Shown: positions 43,260-53,600 of the stretch, piece by piece | Numbering within the stretch: the first letter of the stretch is position 1 | Layout: each line of letters opens with the position of its first letter | Origin: Prevotella sp. UBA2809 | GTDB taxonomy: Bacteria > Bacteroidota > Bacteroidia > Bacteroidales > Bacteroidaceae | DNA: 64,000 nt | Assembly: GCA_002351725.1 (NCBI GenBank) | Contig: DEHD01000007.1 | Location: forward strand, 39,857-103,856 | Direction of reading: 5' to 3' | Made by a program: the position numbers and the translations under genes | Notes under the pieces: generated by a model | Seen by the model: only the letters and a program-made list of their open reading frames with translations | What the model was told of the DNA's origin: nothing | Database searches by the model: none

Positions 43260-44144
43260 ATGGCTTCTACAGTATTACGCGAGATTACTCCATTGAATGA
43301 GAATGACTTCATGTATGTGGCTGACCGCCATAAAAAGGAGTTTGACTACCCCATACATATACATGATGTATTGGAACTGAACTTTGTAGCCAATGCTGCA
43401 GGGGCTCGGCGTGTTGTTGGCGATTCAAGTGAGGTGATAGACAATCTGGACTTAGTGCTTATAACAAGTCCGGATTTGGAGCATGTGTGGGAGCAGTACG
43501 AATGCAAAAGTGAGGACATTCATGAGGTGACGGTGCAGTTTCGACTTAATTTCGATCTTGATACATCGTCATTCAGGTTCAGCTCATATAAATCTATCTA
43601 TGATATGCTCATCAGGGCACAGCGTGGACTGGCCTTTTCTCCTGAGGCAATCATGCAGGTTTACCACCGTCTTGCCCGCCTTTCTTCTATTGAGGAAGGA
43701 TTCATAGCTGTGCAGGAGTTCTTCTCTATACTCTATGAATTATCGAAGTTCGACGATGCCCGCGAACTGGCTTCCTCGTCGTTTGCCAAGGTTGAGGTTG
43801 TTAGTGAGTCGAAGCGCATTTTGAAGGTGAAGAACTATATCGACGAACACTACAAGGACGATCTGAGCTTAGAGCAACTGGCCGACCTTGTGGGCATGAC
43901 GCCTACAGCCTTCAGCCGATACTTCAAGCAGCGTACGGCAAAGAATATCTCGGAGTATATTGTTGACATTCGTTTGGGCCATGCCGCTCGCCTGTTGGTG
44001 GACACCAGCGACAGCGTCAGCGAAATTTGCTGGGCAACTGGCTTCAACACCCTCAGTAACTTCAACCGTTTGTTCCGCAAGCGCAAAGGATGCAGTCCCA
44101 CGGAATTCCGTGAGAAATATCTGAAGACAAAGGTGATAGTCTGA
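43260..44144 (+). CDS. AraC family transcriptional regulator with cupin sensor
   Basis: The 294-residue product has an N-terminal cupin-like ligand domain (about 15-130, with DYPIHIHDVLELNFVANAAG) and a C-terminal pair of helix-turn-helix motifs (about 190-290, LEQLADLVGMTPTAFSRYFK, then RLLVDTSDSVSEICWATGFN and FRKRKGCSPTEFREKY). The domain order is that of sugar-responsive AraC proteins. It is convergent with the GH26 mannanase and is the nearest regulator to that locus, so control of the locus is plausible but inferred. Start at ATG 43260; the ORF from 43221 includes promoter DNA. Confidence 0.92.
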   Translation: MASTVLREITPLNENDFMYVADRHKKEFDYPIHIHDVLELNFVANAAGARRVVGDSSEVIDNLDLVLITSPDLEHVWEQYECKSEDIHEVTVQFRLNFDLDTSSFRFSSYKSIYDMLIRAQRGLAFSPEAIMQVYHRLARLSSIEEGFIAVQEFFSILYELSKFDDARELASSSFAKVEVVSESKRILKVKNYIDEHYKDDLSLEQLADLVGMTPTAFSRYFKQRTAKNISEYIVDIRLGHAARLLVDTSDSVSEICWATGFNTLSNFNRLFRKRKGCSPTEFREKYLKTKVIV

Positions 44145-44163
44145 GTGTCAGACCATCACCTTT
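44129..44163. terminator. Bidirectional terminator between araC-type gene and GH26
   Basis: AAAGGTGATAGTCTGA, a 3-nt loop and its near-perfect complement form a 16-bp stem with one wobble. The regulator's stop codon is in the stem. Confidence 0.8.
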
Positions 44164-44171
44164 ATCTGTTA

Positions 44172-45629
44172 TTAGTATTTTACAAGGCTGCGGTTTACCA
44201 CAATGCCGGTATTCTCTTTTTTCAACGCCGACTTCCACCAATCGTCGCTCACCATGGTGTTCGATGTGTTTCCTGCATTGCCATCGTACCAAACCATGAA
44301 ATGTCCCCACTTGGCGCCTGCGTTCCAGCACTCTACGATGTCGCCCTGCGGCTTGCCTGTCTTGTCACTGCCGTCCCAACCACATTCGCCTAGAACCACC
44401 ATCTTGTTTGGATAAGTGGTCTGTATCTCCGTGAATTCCTGAGCATTCTGGGCAGCTGTATAGCCATAGAGGTCGCGTGCTATCATGTCGCAATAGGCAT
44501 CGCCGGGATACCAGTCGGTATCCTGATAATAACCGTCGGCATTGCCGTTATAGTTCTGTGTAGTCCAAATCCATATGAGGTTGTTCACGCCCTTCTGTTT
44601 GAAGTAGTCGAACATGGCTACCCAAAGCTTCTTGAACGTGTCGGCTCCTTCGTATCCCCACCAGAACCATGCTTTAGTCCAATCGGCTTGATTCTTAGCT
44701 GTAGAGTTACCAGCTGCCTCGTGGAAAGGTCGCCATGTGGCTGCGATGCCAGCTTCTTGTAGTTTGAGTATAACTGCTATTACGCGGTCCATCTGAGCGT
44801 AGAAGTATTTATTCTCCCATGTGCCGTCTATCAATGCGTTCGAAGCCTTGAAAGAGGTTTCGCTTGGAGAACATGTTACGCCACTGCCATCTTTTCCTAC
44901 AGTGGTGGTTTCACTTTTCGGTACGTTAAAGTGCCACATCAGCTGAACTATTCCACCTGCATTAGCCCAGTCGGTTACGGGCTTTGTATTAGAATAGTCA
45001 ATCCAACCATTGCCATCAGGCACCTGTATGTGGATAAAGTCGTAACAGTTCATTGCTGGATACTTACCTGTAAGTGTGTTCACCTTCTCGGCATACTCAT
45101 TGTTCCATGCCACATTAGCCATAACGCTCGAGATAACCTTCTTGCCATATTGCTCATAGAAGTAGCTGTACAGTTTCTTGGCTGCATCTGTGGTAGCTAC
45201 TACAGGTGTTGTGGCTATCGCAGCTGCTGGTTTGGCCTTTGTTTTGAAGTTGAGTGTGAATTCAGGTGCAGAAACCGTTGGGTCGGCAGTTGCCACGATG
45301 GCGTTTTTAGCCACTTTTACCACGTAGTCATTGCCTTCCTCTAATGCCAATGGAATGTCTACCGACATTGCAGTAGTCGAATTGCTCTTGGCTGTGACGC
45401 TGGTTCCATTGAGTGTAATACCCGTGCCAGTAACCTTAACAGTAGTGTTATAATTCAATGTTAATACAGTAGTATTAGTTGCCTCTACTTCAGCTCCCTC
45501 GCCGATGCTCTGTGATCTAAGTGTGATAGTAACAGAAGGTTTGGGCGTATCGGGTTCATCGACTCCGCCTCCGCAACTTAATAGCACGAAGGATGAAATG
45601 AGGGTAAGTAGCATAATAGTTTTTCTCAT
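44172..45629 (-). CDS. GH26 endo-beta-mannanase lipoprotein
   Basis: The enzyme cuts beta-1,4-mannan backbones at the cell surface or in the periplasm. The 485-residue product has a lipobox (VLLSCGGG, Cys 19), an Ig-like N-terminal domain (about 32-130) and a GH26 catalytic domain (about 145-480). The acid/base Glu is in WRPFHEAAG (about 302) and the nucleophile Glu in VVLGECGWDG (about 414), with the family segment FWWGYEGADTFKKLW between them. It is the last gene of the SusC-SusD operon; a GC-rich hairpin precedes it. Mannan as the substrate of the locus rests mainly on this gene and manA. Confidence 0.93.
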   Translation of the reverse strand: MRKTIMLLTLISSFVLLSCGGGVDEPDTPKPSVTITLRSQSIGEGAEVEATNTTVLTLNYNTTVKVTGTGITLNGTSVTAKSNSTTAMSVDIPLALEEGNDYVVKVAKNAIVATADPTVSAPEFTLNFKTKAKPAAAIATTPVVATTDAAKKLYSYFYEQYGKKVISSVMANVAWNNEYAEKVNTLTGKYPAMNCYDFIHIQVPDGNGWIDYSNTKPVTDWANAGGIVQLMWHFNVPKSETTTVGKDGSGVTCSPSETSFKASNALIDGTWENKYFYAQMDRVIAVILKLQEAGIAATWRPFHEAAGNSTAKNQADWTKAWFWWGYEGADTFKKLWVAMFDYFKQKGVNNLIWIWTTQNYNGNADGYYQDTDWYPGDAYCDMIARDLYGYTAAQNAQEFTEIQTTYPNKMVVLGECGWDGSDKTGKPQGDIVECWNAGAKWGHFMVWYDGNAGNTSNTMVSDDWWKSALKKENTGIVVNRSLVKY

Positions 45630-45644
45630 ATTTTATAAATATAA

Positions 45645-45672
45645 GAGCGCCCGCCAATAGAGACGGGCGCCC
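45645..45672 (-). promoter_or_regulatory. GC-rich hairpin between glycan-binding lipoprotein and GH26
   Basis: GCGCCCG and CGGGCGC (7-bp arms, 10-nt loop) lie in the 59-bp gap. On the minus strand the right side is followed by TTATATTT, so it may attenuate transcription or protect processed mRNA. Confidence 0.6.
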
Positions 45673-45688
45673 ATAAATTAATAACGTT

Positions 45689-47524
45689 TTACTGAAGAAC
45701 AATCTTCTTGCATACGATACCAGCACCGCAGACTACCAGACCGCCAGCATTGTTCAGCTGATCCAGGTCGTCGGCAGTGAGTACGGTCTTGATGCTTGTT
45801 TCCGATGGATCGGGCGATGCGTTACCATCGTTACCCCAACCTGCTGTAGAAGGCAGAGCAACCCATGAACCGTTACCGAAGCGGATGTTGATGTAGCCAA
45901 CTGATGGATCTACCTCGTAGTAGAGCTTCAGAGTTGTGCCTACAGCAACCTGACTCCAGTCGTAACCACCCCAAGAGAGGTCGCCTACGTTACCAGTCCA
46001 GTTACCAAGTGCTGTGTTACCACTCCAGATGGTTGTCTCAAGGATAGAGAGAGTGACCTTGGTAACTGTGAAGTATGCACCGCAGATAACTAGACCGCCA
46101 TTAGCTACCATCTCGTCGATCATAGCCTGAGTAAGAGTTACAGAGAACTTGGTGTCCTCGGCTGTCAGATCATTAACATCTGCTGTGCCAGGCAGTGCCT
46201 GCCAAGAACCGTTACCAATACGAATCTGTGACCAACCGGCTGACATATCAGGTTTCAGGTAAACGGTGAGTACCTGACCAGGCTTAACGGTCGACCAGTC
46301 GAAGCCGCCCCAAGCCAGTTCCTGCATACCTCCATCCCAGTTGCCGATAGTGAAGCTACCAGCCCAGATTGAATACTCAGGAGCCTCGCTGTACATAGAG
46401 ATCTTGTCAGACTCTACGCTGTAGTTCTCGTGCTGAATCAGGATGACCTTACCGTCGCCCATGCCTTCTGGAACTTCGAAGCTAATCTGTGTTGCACTCT
46501 GAGCGAAATCGCCCTTAACCAGAGGCTCGTCGATAGCAGGAAGCAGAATCTCAACAATGCGATCCAACTTGTCACCCTTGATGGTGATGGTCTGTCCGGC
46601 CTTAACGTCCTTAACTGGGTCTGTGCTGCTTACAGTTGCCAGAGGAACAGTGATATCAACCGATGTGGTGATACCTGCTGCAGAAGTCATCACGATGCTA
46701 CCTGAAACGGTGTTAGCGGGTACCTTAACCTTGATAGACTTACCGTCTTCGGCAGCAGTAAACTCAACACCAGGTACTGATGGGAAATCGATAGTAGCTA
46801 CGAGGTCGAGGTTCTCACCAGTGATGGTGATCTCGTCGCCGAACTCAGGCTTAGCGTTAGAAATACCAGTAGCCTTAGGAGCGTCAACAGTGAGACTCTC
46901 GATTACAGTATTCTCAGCACCATCAGAACCGTCGTTATATGCTACGTCACCAGTCTTGGCCTCCTTAGGAACCTGCACCTGAATCTCGTTACGAGTATTC
47001 AGCATGAAGTCCTCGGCGTTAACCACTACGTGGTCGAAGAATACCACCTGACCTATGTTCCATACATACTCACCCTTGATGGTAACGATGTCGCCTGGGT
47101 GAACAGGATTTGGAGAGATAGACGAAACTTTGATGTCCTCGGCAAAGGTGATGAAAGATGCAGATTCTACGGTATCGCCGCTCTGTGTCAGCAGGCGGAG
47201 CTTGCCTGGTACACACTGATCGGGGATAGTAACAGTCATCTCTTCAGAACCCTGGAGCGAGAAGTCGCCCTTAATATAGGTAGTAGCTGGAGTGAGCTTC
47301 TGGTTACCCTCGGGGAAGAGAACCTCCTTCACATTGTTCAGCTTAGTACCTGTAACACGCATGGTTGCTCCACGGGTGATAGGCATCGGACCGAAAGCCA
47401 GAATGTTCACACCGCTCTTGTTGTACTGGTTGGTATCGAGGTTGTCCTCACCGCAACTAGTAAGACCAGAAGCGAGCACCAGTGCAGCCATGGCTAATAC
47501 TGATATTTTACGATATATTTTCAT
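45689..47524 (-). CDS. Surface glycan-binding lipoprotein with four IPT/TIG and two tandem C-terminal modules
   Basis: The 611-residue lipoprotein (lipobox GLTSCGED, Cys near 24) has about four IPT/TIG Ig-like domains (starting near residues 38, 131, 214 and 296; recurring G-x-x-x-x-V-x-G-x-x-L patterns). These are followed by two copies of a module of about 115 residues (378-490 and 491-611). Each copy begins with IWAG/IWSG and contains GNW, WGGxDWS, an IRxGNGSW segment, ALP and GGLVxCGA. The modules look like tryptophan-rich carbohydrate-binding domains on an Ig stalk, as in SusE/F-position proteins. Their ligand is unknown. Confidence 0.85.
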   Translation of the reverse strand: MKIYRKISVLAMAALVLASGLTSCGEDNLDTNQYNKSGVNILAFGPMPITRGATMRVTGTKLNNVKEVLFPEGNQKLTPATTYIKGDFSLQGSEEMTVTIPDQCVPGKLRLLTQSGDTVESASFITFAEDIKVSSISPNPVHPGDIVTIKGEYVWNIGQVVFFDHVVVNAEDFMLNTRNEIQVQVPKEAKTGDVAYNDGSDGAENTVIESLTVDAPKATGISNAKPEFGDEITITGENLDLVATIDFPSVPGVEFTAAEDGKSIKVKVPANTVSGSIVMTSAAGITTSVDITVPLATVSSTDPVKDVKAGQTITIKGDKLDRIVEILLPAIDEPLVKGDFAQSATQISFEVPEGMGDGKVILIQHENYSVESDKISMYSEAPEYSIWAGSFTIGNWDGGMQELAWGGFDWSTVKPGQVLTVYLKPDMSAGWSQIRIGNGSWQALPGTADVNDLTAEDTKFSVTLTQAMIDEMVANGGLVICGAYFTVTKVTLSILETTIWSGNTALGNWTGNVGDLSWGGYDWSQVAVGTTLKLYYEVDPSVGYINIRFGNGSWVALPSTAGWGNDGNASPDPSETSIKTVLTADDLDQLNNAGGLVVCGAGIVCKKIVLQ

Positions 47525-47560
47525 ATTACTCTAAATTCTTAATTGTGAACTCTAAATTAG
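47525..47560. repeat. Spacer with direct repeat AATTTAGAGT
   Basis: On the minus strand the gap between the two glycan-binding genes reads TAATTTAGAGT, TCACAATTAAG, AATTTAGAGT, AATATG. It starts at the stop codon and ends at the next start. Confidence 0.55.
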
Positions 47561-48843
47561 TATGCTACCGCACGGATGTTGTCGATACGGATGATAGGAT
47601 GACAGGTAGTGCCACTTGTAACACCGCTCCAGATAAACAGGGTGAGACCTGTGAAGCAATCTGCTGTAAGAGGAGTGCCGGCAGGTGTACCGTCGTTCTT
47701 ATACTTAAATGTAGACAGAGGTAGGGTTACTGTAGTCCACTTGCCACCAGTATCATATGAACCAGTCTTGCTCCATGGTGTCCACAGACCGCGTGGGTAG
47801 TCGGTACCGTTGAAGAAGGTGTTGTTGGCTGTAGGCAGTGTTACCTGTGCATCACCTGAGAAGATGCACTGCATAGAGAGGTTGGTCCAAGGATTGCTCG
47901 ATGGGATGTTAACCTCAAACTTCAGAGCCATGTTGGCAAAGTCGGCAAAGCTTACCAAGTCTGACAGACGTGAGTTAACACCAGTGAATGTTCCGTCCCA
48001 ATCGCCAGGCCAGTACTCGAATGATAAATCGCTATCGGCCCATGTGCCATCTTCGATGTCAACATCACCAAGCTGCAGGTAGCTACCATCGAGTGAGTTC
48101 TCGTCGCTTACAATCTTCTGGGCGTGCCAACCGTGGTTGGTCAGACCTGTAGATTTTTCACCGGCATCGTATGTACCGAAGTCGTTGAACAGCATACCAG
48201 TAGTGTCATGGTAGTTGAACTTAGCCTTCTTCTTACCATACACGGTAGATACCTCAATCGGACCTTCTGTCAGACCAGCAGGTACAGTGAAGGTGATATG
48301 ACTGATGTCAAACTCCTCGATAGGCATTGTGTAGCCATTGATAGTGAGCTTGAGTGGAGTGTTAGGATCGTCTACGAAGTAATTGCCATAGATGGTTGCC
48401 TGTTCGCCACCCTTTGCCCATTCGTTGCTCATGTTGTTGATTGTCGGACCAGGTACCAGCACCTTGAAGTCGTAGGTTGTTGTGTCATTAGAGTTGTTGA
48501 TCATAAAGATCTTGTTGAACACCTCACCAGGAATCTGACCAGGAACAGTCACAATCAGGGTATTGTTGGTAATCAAGCTAGGAACCAGCTTGGCCTCTTG
48601 GTCGTTGAACAGCATCTTGGTGATACTACGCAGGTTCTCACCCACGATACAAATATTGTTGTCCATATAGGCACCGGTCAGCAGTGAGTCGGCACTCTCT
48701 ACATTTACTGGACGTATATAGCGGATAGTTGGAGTTCCGCCGCTTATCTCGTACTTGTCGGGCTCGTCCTTACAGCCTGTGAACACAGATGCAGTGAGAA
48801 CTACTGCCGAAAACAAGAAGAGACTCTTGAATATTCTTTTCAT
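47557..48843 (-). CDS. Surface glycan-binding protein (SGBP-B type, IPT domains plus C-terminal binding domain)
   Basis: The 428-residue lipoprotein starts at 48843 (MKRIFKSLFLFSAVVLTA), with lipobox VFTGCKDE (Cys near 24). Two or three IPT/TIG domains (about 30-210; IYGNYFVDDPNTPLKLTING) lead to a C-terminal domain (about 215-428) with many aromatic residues (YWPGDWDGTFTGV, ending RIDNIRAVAY). That ending is typical of the domain that binds the polysaccharide in SGBP-B proteins. It follows SusD directly, as SGBP genes do in such loci. Confidence 0.87.
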   Translation of the reverse strand: MKRIFKSLFLFSAVVLTASVFTGCKDEPDKYEISGGTPTIRYIRPVNVESADSLLTGAYMDNNICIVGENLRSITKMLFNDQEAKLVPSLITNNTLIVTVPGQIPGEVFNKIFMINNSNDTTTYDFKVLVPGPTINNMSNEWAKGGEQATIYGNYFVDDPNTPLKLTINGYTMPIEEFDISHITFTVPAGLTEGPIEVSTVYGKKKAKFNYHDTTGMLFNDFGTYDAGEKSTGLTNHGWHAQKIVSDENSLDGSYLQLGDVDIEDGTWADSDLSFEYWPGDWDGTFTGVNSRLSDLVSFADFANMALKFEVNIPSSNPWTNLSMQCIFSGDAQVTLPTANNTFFNGTDYPRGLWTPWSKTGSYDTGGKWTTVTLPLSTFKYKNDGTPAGTPLTADCFTGLTLFIWSGVTSGTTCHPIIRIDNIRAVAY

Positions 48844-48884
48844 ATAATTATCAATTATCAATTATTAATTTTCAATTACCAATT
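48844..48884. repeat. 7-nt periodic spacer (AATTATC type) between susD and SGBP genes
   Basis: Heptamers ATTATCA, ATTATCA, ATTATTA, ATTTTCA, ATTACCA, ATTAATA fill the entire gap from the SusD stop to the next start. Confidence 0.75.
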
Positions 48885-50616
48885 AATACTGGTATGTCTC
48901 ACGTACATCCACATGGATTGCATCCTCCTTCAGCAGTGGGTTGAATGTGAGGTCCTCCATTGGGAATGGAATGGTGAAGCTGTTAACTGTTACGTTTGGA
49001 GCAGCAGTCTGGTCATCGTATGTAGTGCTCTGTGCATTACCGTCGTCGTCCTTGTTCTCAAGCAGCCACTGACCGGTCTGGAAGTAGTTCTTGAATGTCA
49101 AGTTCAGATTCCAGTACTGGTTACGACGCTGAGACTTCAGCTCGTTGATAGCACGATCTGGGTTATAGTAAGCCAGACGAACAAAGTCGTACCAGCGGTC
49201 ACCCTCGCAAGCCAGCTCCAGGCGGCGCTCCTTCCAGATGTCGTCGAATGTGAGCGATGTTGCAGCAAGAGCGTTAGGAATAGCACGCTGATGAACGGCG
49301 TTAAAAGCCTTCAGAGCATCAGCATCGGTACCCTGTCCCTGCAGAACCTTAGCCTCGGCAAATACCAGGTATACGTCGGCAAGACGCAGGATTGGAGTGC
49401 AGAGTGAGCTAGCCATACGAGCTGCTGAGGTTCCAAGTACTGTTACGTGGTCGGCATTGTTACCATACAGGTGCTTAACTACGTTGCAACCGGTTGGTGA
49501 ACGGTGCTCACCCCATGCAGCAGAATTGTAATCCTTGTCATACTCAAAGCGCATGTAGTCGAAACCACCCTTATCACGCCAGAGGTAAGGAATAACATCA
49601 CCTACTGTCATCATTGTAGCCTTACGGCGTGTGTCTACGTCAGGACGTGTAGCGGGATCATCGAGCACATTGAAACCGAATGCATCCTGCAGGTCTACTG
49701 ATGGGCCACCCCACTCACCCCATACATCACCGTATTCATCCATACCGGTCATACCAAGGTCAGACTGGAATGTGTTCTGCGATGTCCACTGGCTGCTAAC
49801 CACCCAGCGCCAAGCGATCATGTTCTCGGGCGACTTGTTACCCTCGAGTTTGAAAATATCGGCATAGTTTTTCTCGAGTGAACGACCAGAGTTGTCGATA
49901 ACGTCCTTGGCCAATGTGGCTGCCATCTGCAGATCGCTGTTGTTCAGCTGTCCGCTGACACCAGCCTTTGTCAGGTAAACCTTAGCCAGCAGGCCCTTAG
50001 CGCAATACTTATCCAGGCGACCCTCGGTGCACTGCTCAGGCAACAGTTCGATAGCCTTCTCAAGAGTCATCACGATATACTCGTAAACGTCGGCCTTCTG
50101 AACCTTTGGCTGCTCATTATATGTACCAGACTCGATCATAGTAACATTGTCGTGTACGATGGGCACATCACCGAATGTACGTACCAGATAGAAGTAGGCC
50201 ATAGCCTTCCAGAGCAGACACTCACCCATGGTCTGGTTCTTAACAGCCTGAGAGGCGCCACCGCCCTCGATATACTTGCGTACAACGTTTGAGTGACCGT
50301 TTACAGCCCAGAGTGAGTACGACATGTTGCGCAGGTCCTCATCGTTAGAGTTGAGCGAGAAGTTCAGGTATGGGCTTGATCCCCAGTAGTAGTTACCCGA
50401 AAGAACCTCACCAACCTTGAAGAATCCACGCTGGAAATCATACCAAGGCGAGTTGTAAAGATAGTCAACGGCAGCGATGCACTCTGCATCGGTCTTGTAG
50501 TAACCGCCAGCTACATAACTGTCTTCTGTAGGACGATCCAGGAAGTCCTCACACGAAGTCAGTCCCAGTCCCATCACAGAGGCTGCCAGGAATATTTTGA
50601 TTTTATTACTTTTCAT
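48883..50616 (-). CDS. SusD/RagB family nutrient-binding lipoprotein
   Basis: SusD-type lipoproteins form the lid of the SusC transporter and capture oligosaccharides. The 577-residue product has lipobox GLTSCEDFLDRP (Cys near 23), the SusD N-terminal TPR-like region (ECIAAVDYLYNSPWYD, KAMAYFYLVRTFGDVPIV), and the C-terminal RagB signature with LRLADVYLVFAEA and ERRLELACEGDRWYDFVRL. It starts 20 bp after the SusC stop, so the pair is co-transcribed. Confidence 0.96.
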   Translation of the reverse strand: MKSNKIKIFLAASVMGLGLTSCEDFLDRPTEDSYVAGGYYKTDAECIAAVDYLYNSPWYDFQRGFFKVGEVLSGNYYWGSSPYLNFSLNSNDEDLRNMSYSLWAVNGHSNVVRKYIEGGGASQAVKNQTMGECLLWKAMAYFYLVRTFGDVPIVHDNVTMIESGTYNEQPKVQKADVYEYIVMTLEKAIELLPEQCTEGRLDKYCAKGLLAKVYLTKAGVSGQLNNSDLQMAATLAKDVIDNSGRSLEKNYADIFKLEGNKSPENMIAWRWVVSSQWTSQNTFQSDLGMTGMDEYGDVWGEWGGPSVDLQDAFGFNVLDDPATRPDVDTRRKATMMTVGDVIPYLWRDKGGFDYMRFEYDKDYNSAAWGEHRSPTGCNVVKHLYGNNADHVTVLGTSAARMASSLCTPILRLADVYLVFAEAKVLQGQGTDADALKAFNAVHQRAIPNALAATSLTFDDIWKERRLELACEGDRWYDFVRLAYYNPDRAINELKSQRRNQYWNLNLTFKNYFQTGQWLLENKDDDGNAQSTTYDDQTAAPNVTVNSFTIPFPMEDLTFNPLLKEDAIHVDVRETYQY

Positions 50617-50635
50617 AATGATTGTCCTCCTATTA

Positions 50636-53600
50636 TTAGAATGATAAGTTTACACCGAATGTACATGTGAATGGTGAAGGATAACGTCCGTTATCAAGAC
50701 CAAATACATAACCGTTAGCATCTGTGGTAGAGGCACCGATTTCAGGATCGTAGCCGTCGTAACCAGTGATGGTCAGCACGTTCTGCAGGTTGCAGTACAA
50801 GCGCAGGTTATCAAGATAGAGCCTCTTTACGATGTTCTTTGGGAATGTGTAACCCAGAGAGATGTTCTTCAGTCGAACATAGCTGCCATCCTCGATATAG
50901 CGGCTTGAGATGTTCTGGTTGTAGGTGTTACCGATAGCCACACGTGGAGTCTGGGTATTTGGATTGGTAACATATACATTTGTGATGTCATTATACCATG
51001 CACTGCCGTCCTCATATACCTTGTTTGCGTCGATGGCAGCCAGCTGTGCGCGGTCGGCAATCTTCTCCTGAATCTGGTTGTTCCAGGTACTTGTCATCGA
51101 GGTCAGAGGTATTGAGGTGTAGTTCATTACCTTATTGCCTACAGAACCGTTGATGAAGATACTCAGGTCGAAGTTCATGAAGTTGAATGTATTAGTGAAA
51201 CCAAAGGTGAACTTAGGCAGTGGCGAACCGATATTTGTCTTATCGTTCTCGTCGATCTTGCCATCGTTGTTCACGTCCTTGAACTTCAGGTCACCAGGCC
51301 AAACTGTATTGCTCTTGCTATACTTAGTAGGATCGGTAACGTGGCTGAATGTGCCATCACCGTTGTCGATGCATGACTGAGAATACAGAGTATTAACAGG
51401 TGAGTTTAGGATATCGTCGAAGTCCTTATATACACCTTCCACCTCATAGCCGTAGAAGTCGTACATTGGGCGGCCTACTGAAGAAACGGCTACAACGTCG
51501 CTCCACTGACCGTAACCGATGATAGCGGCAGATGTGGTACCCTGCAGGGCAACCAGCTTATTCTTGTTGAACGAGAACTGCAGGTCGGTATCCCAGCTAA
51601 AGTTCTTTGCAATAACTGGAGTAGCCTTCAACTCGATCTCAAGACCGGTGTTGCGCATTGTACCGTAGTTTCCGTAAGGTGCAGAGAGAGCTGAAGAACC
51701 GTTACCCTGTGTACCCAGGTATGATGGCAACTGCATCTTCATCAGCATGTCCTTCGACTCCTTCTTATACCAGTCGATGGTCAGGTTCAAGCGGTTGTTG
51801 AAGAAACCGATGTCGAGACCCAAGTCGATCTGCTCCTGTGTCTCCCACTGGATTGACTCGTTAGGCAGACCAGTAGGACGATATGACTGTCCGAGTGCTG
51901 ATGGCATAACGCCCAGGGCAACACCCCACTTGTAACCACCGATATTGGCGTTACCAGTCTGTCCCCAACCGGCACGGATCTTACCGTTGCTCAGCCACTT
52001 GATGTTCTTCATAAACTGCTCGTTGGTGAAACGCCAGCTGGCAGCGAATGAGTGGAATCCGGCCCAACGGTTGTTAGGACCGAAGTTTGATGATCCGTCG
52101 TAACGGAATGTGTATGTTGCGTAGTAGCGATCGTCGTAGTTATATGTTTCACGAGTGAAGAACGATGCCATAGATGCACTACCGAAACCTGAACTGAAGT
52201 CGCGGTCAGTCTTCTCAGCCAGCGATGGGTTGCGCACGTCGTTACGAGGCAGGTTCTGACCTGTGATACCCTGATACTTCCATGTAGACTCCCAGCACTC
52301 CTGACCGAGCATAGCGGTGAAATGGTGCTTGTTGAAGTTACCAGTATAGGTCAGGTAGTTCTTAAGCTGCCAGAACTTGTTGGTGTTGCTCTGCCAGTGG
52401 TCCTGGTTAGCAGGCTTCTGCCATCCACCCAGGTCAACTGAAGGCTCCCATGTCTCAGCGTTCGAACCAGAGATATCATAACCTAGCTCAGCGTGCCATA
52501 CCAGATTCTTTAGGAAGCTGATCTCGGCAAAGATGTTACCTGTAAGCTTGCGGCGCTCCAGTGTGTACTGGTTCATGTTGGCTAGAGCCACAGGGTTAGG
52601 GTTGGTATATCCCTCACGTACCTCAGCATAGTAGTTGCCAAATACGTCGTAGATGGGGATATCAGGCAGTGTGGTCAGAGAGTAAGTGATGATACCCTCA
52701 GTACCGTCAGCCTTCTTCAGGTCATCGTTGGTGGTTGAGAATGTGGTCGACATACCCAACTTCAACCAGGGCTTCAGCTGTGCGTCGAGGTTGGCGCGAA
52801 CTGAGTAACGCTTGAAGTTAGAACCGATGATGGTACCCTCCTGATTCATGAAGTTACCTGATACATAGTACTGAATCTTATCGGTACCACCCTGAGCCGA
52901 CAGCTGGTGCTGGTGCTGCAGAGCAGTCTGGAAAATTGCATCCTGCCAGTTGGTACCCTTACCCAGAATAGTTGGGTCAGAGTAAGTCTGGTTAGCCTGG
53001 CTCTTTACAATCCAACCATCGTTTACAAAGTCCTGATAATATTCAGCATATTCGCGAAGGTTCATCATGTCGAGGCGCTTCATCTGACGGTTAACAGCAA
53101 ACATACCGTCGTAGTTGAACTTAGCCTCGCCGCTCTTACCGCGCTTGGTGGTGATAAGCACAACACCGTTGGCACCCTGGGCACCATAGATAGCGGTAGC
53201 AGATGCGTCCTTCAAGATTTCCATTGATACGATATCCGATGGGTTGAGTGTTGACAGTGGAGAGATGGTAGAAACCTTACCATTACCCAGACGGTCGGCC
53301 AAACCATAGTCGGCACCCGACTGACCGCCGCTCTGAACGATCACACCATCGATTACGTAGAGAGGCTCCTGATTAGCATTGATAGAGCCGATACCACGTA
53401 CACGGATTGATGAAGATGAACCAGGAGCACCTGATGTTGTTACAGCTGTAACACCAGTAGCGTGTCCCTGCAGGCTCTGGTCGAGCGATGTGATAACCGA
53501 TCCCTTCAGGGCCTGCTCACCGATAGATGACGATGAACCTGACAGGTCGCTCTTCTTCATAGTACCATAACCTACTACTACCACCTCATCAAGCATCTGC

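Noticed and set aside
48844..48884. CRISPR-like array
   Set aside because: The units are 7 nt and contiguous, without unique spacers; it is a degenerate tandem repeat.
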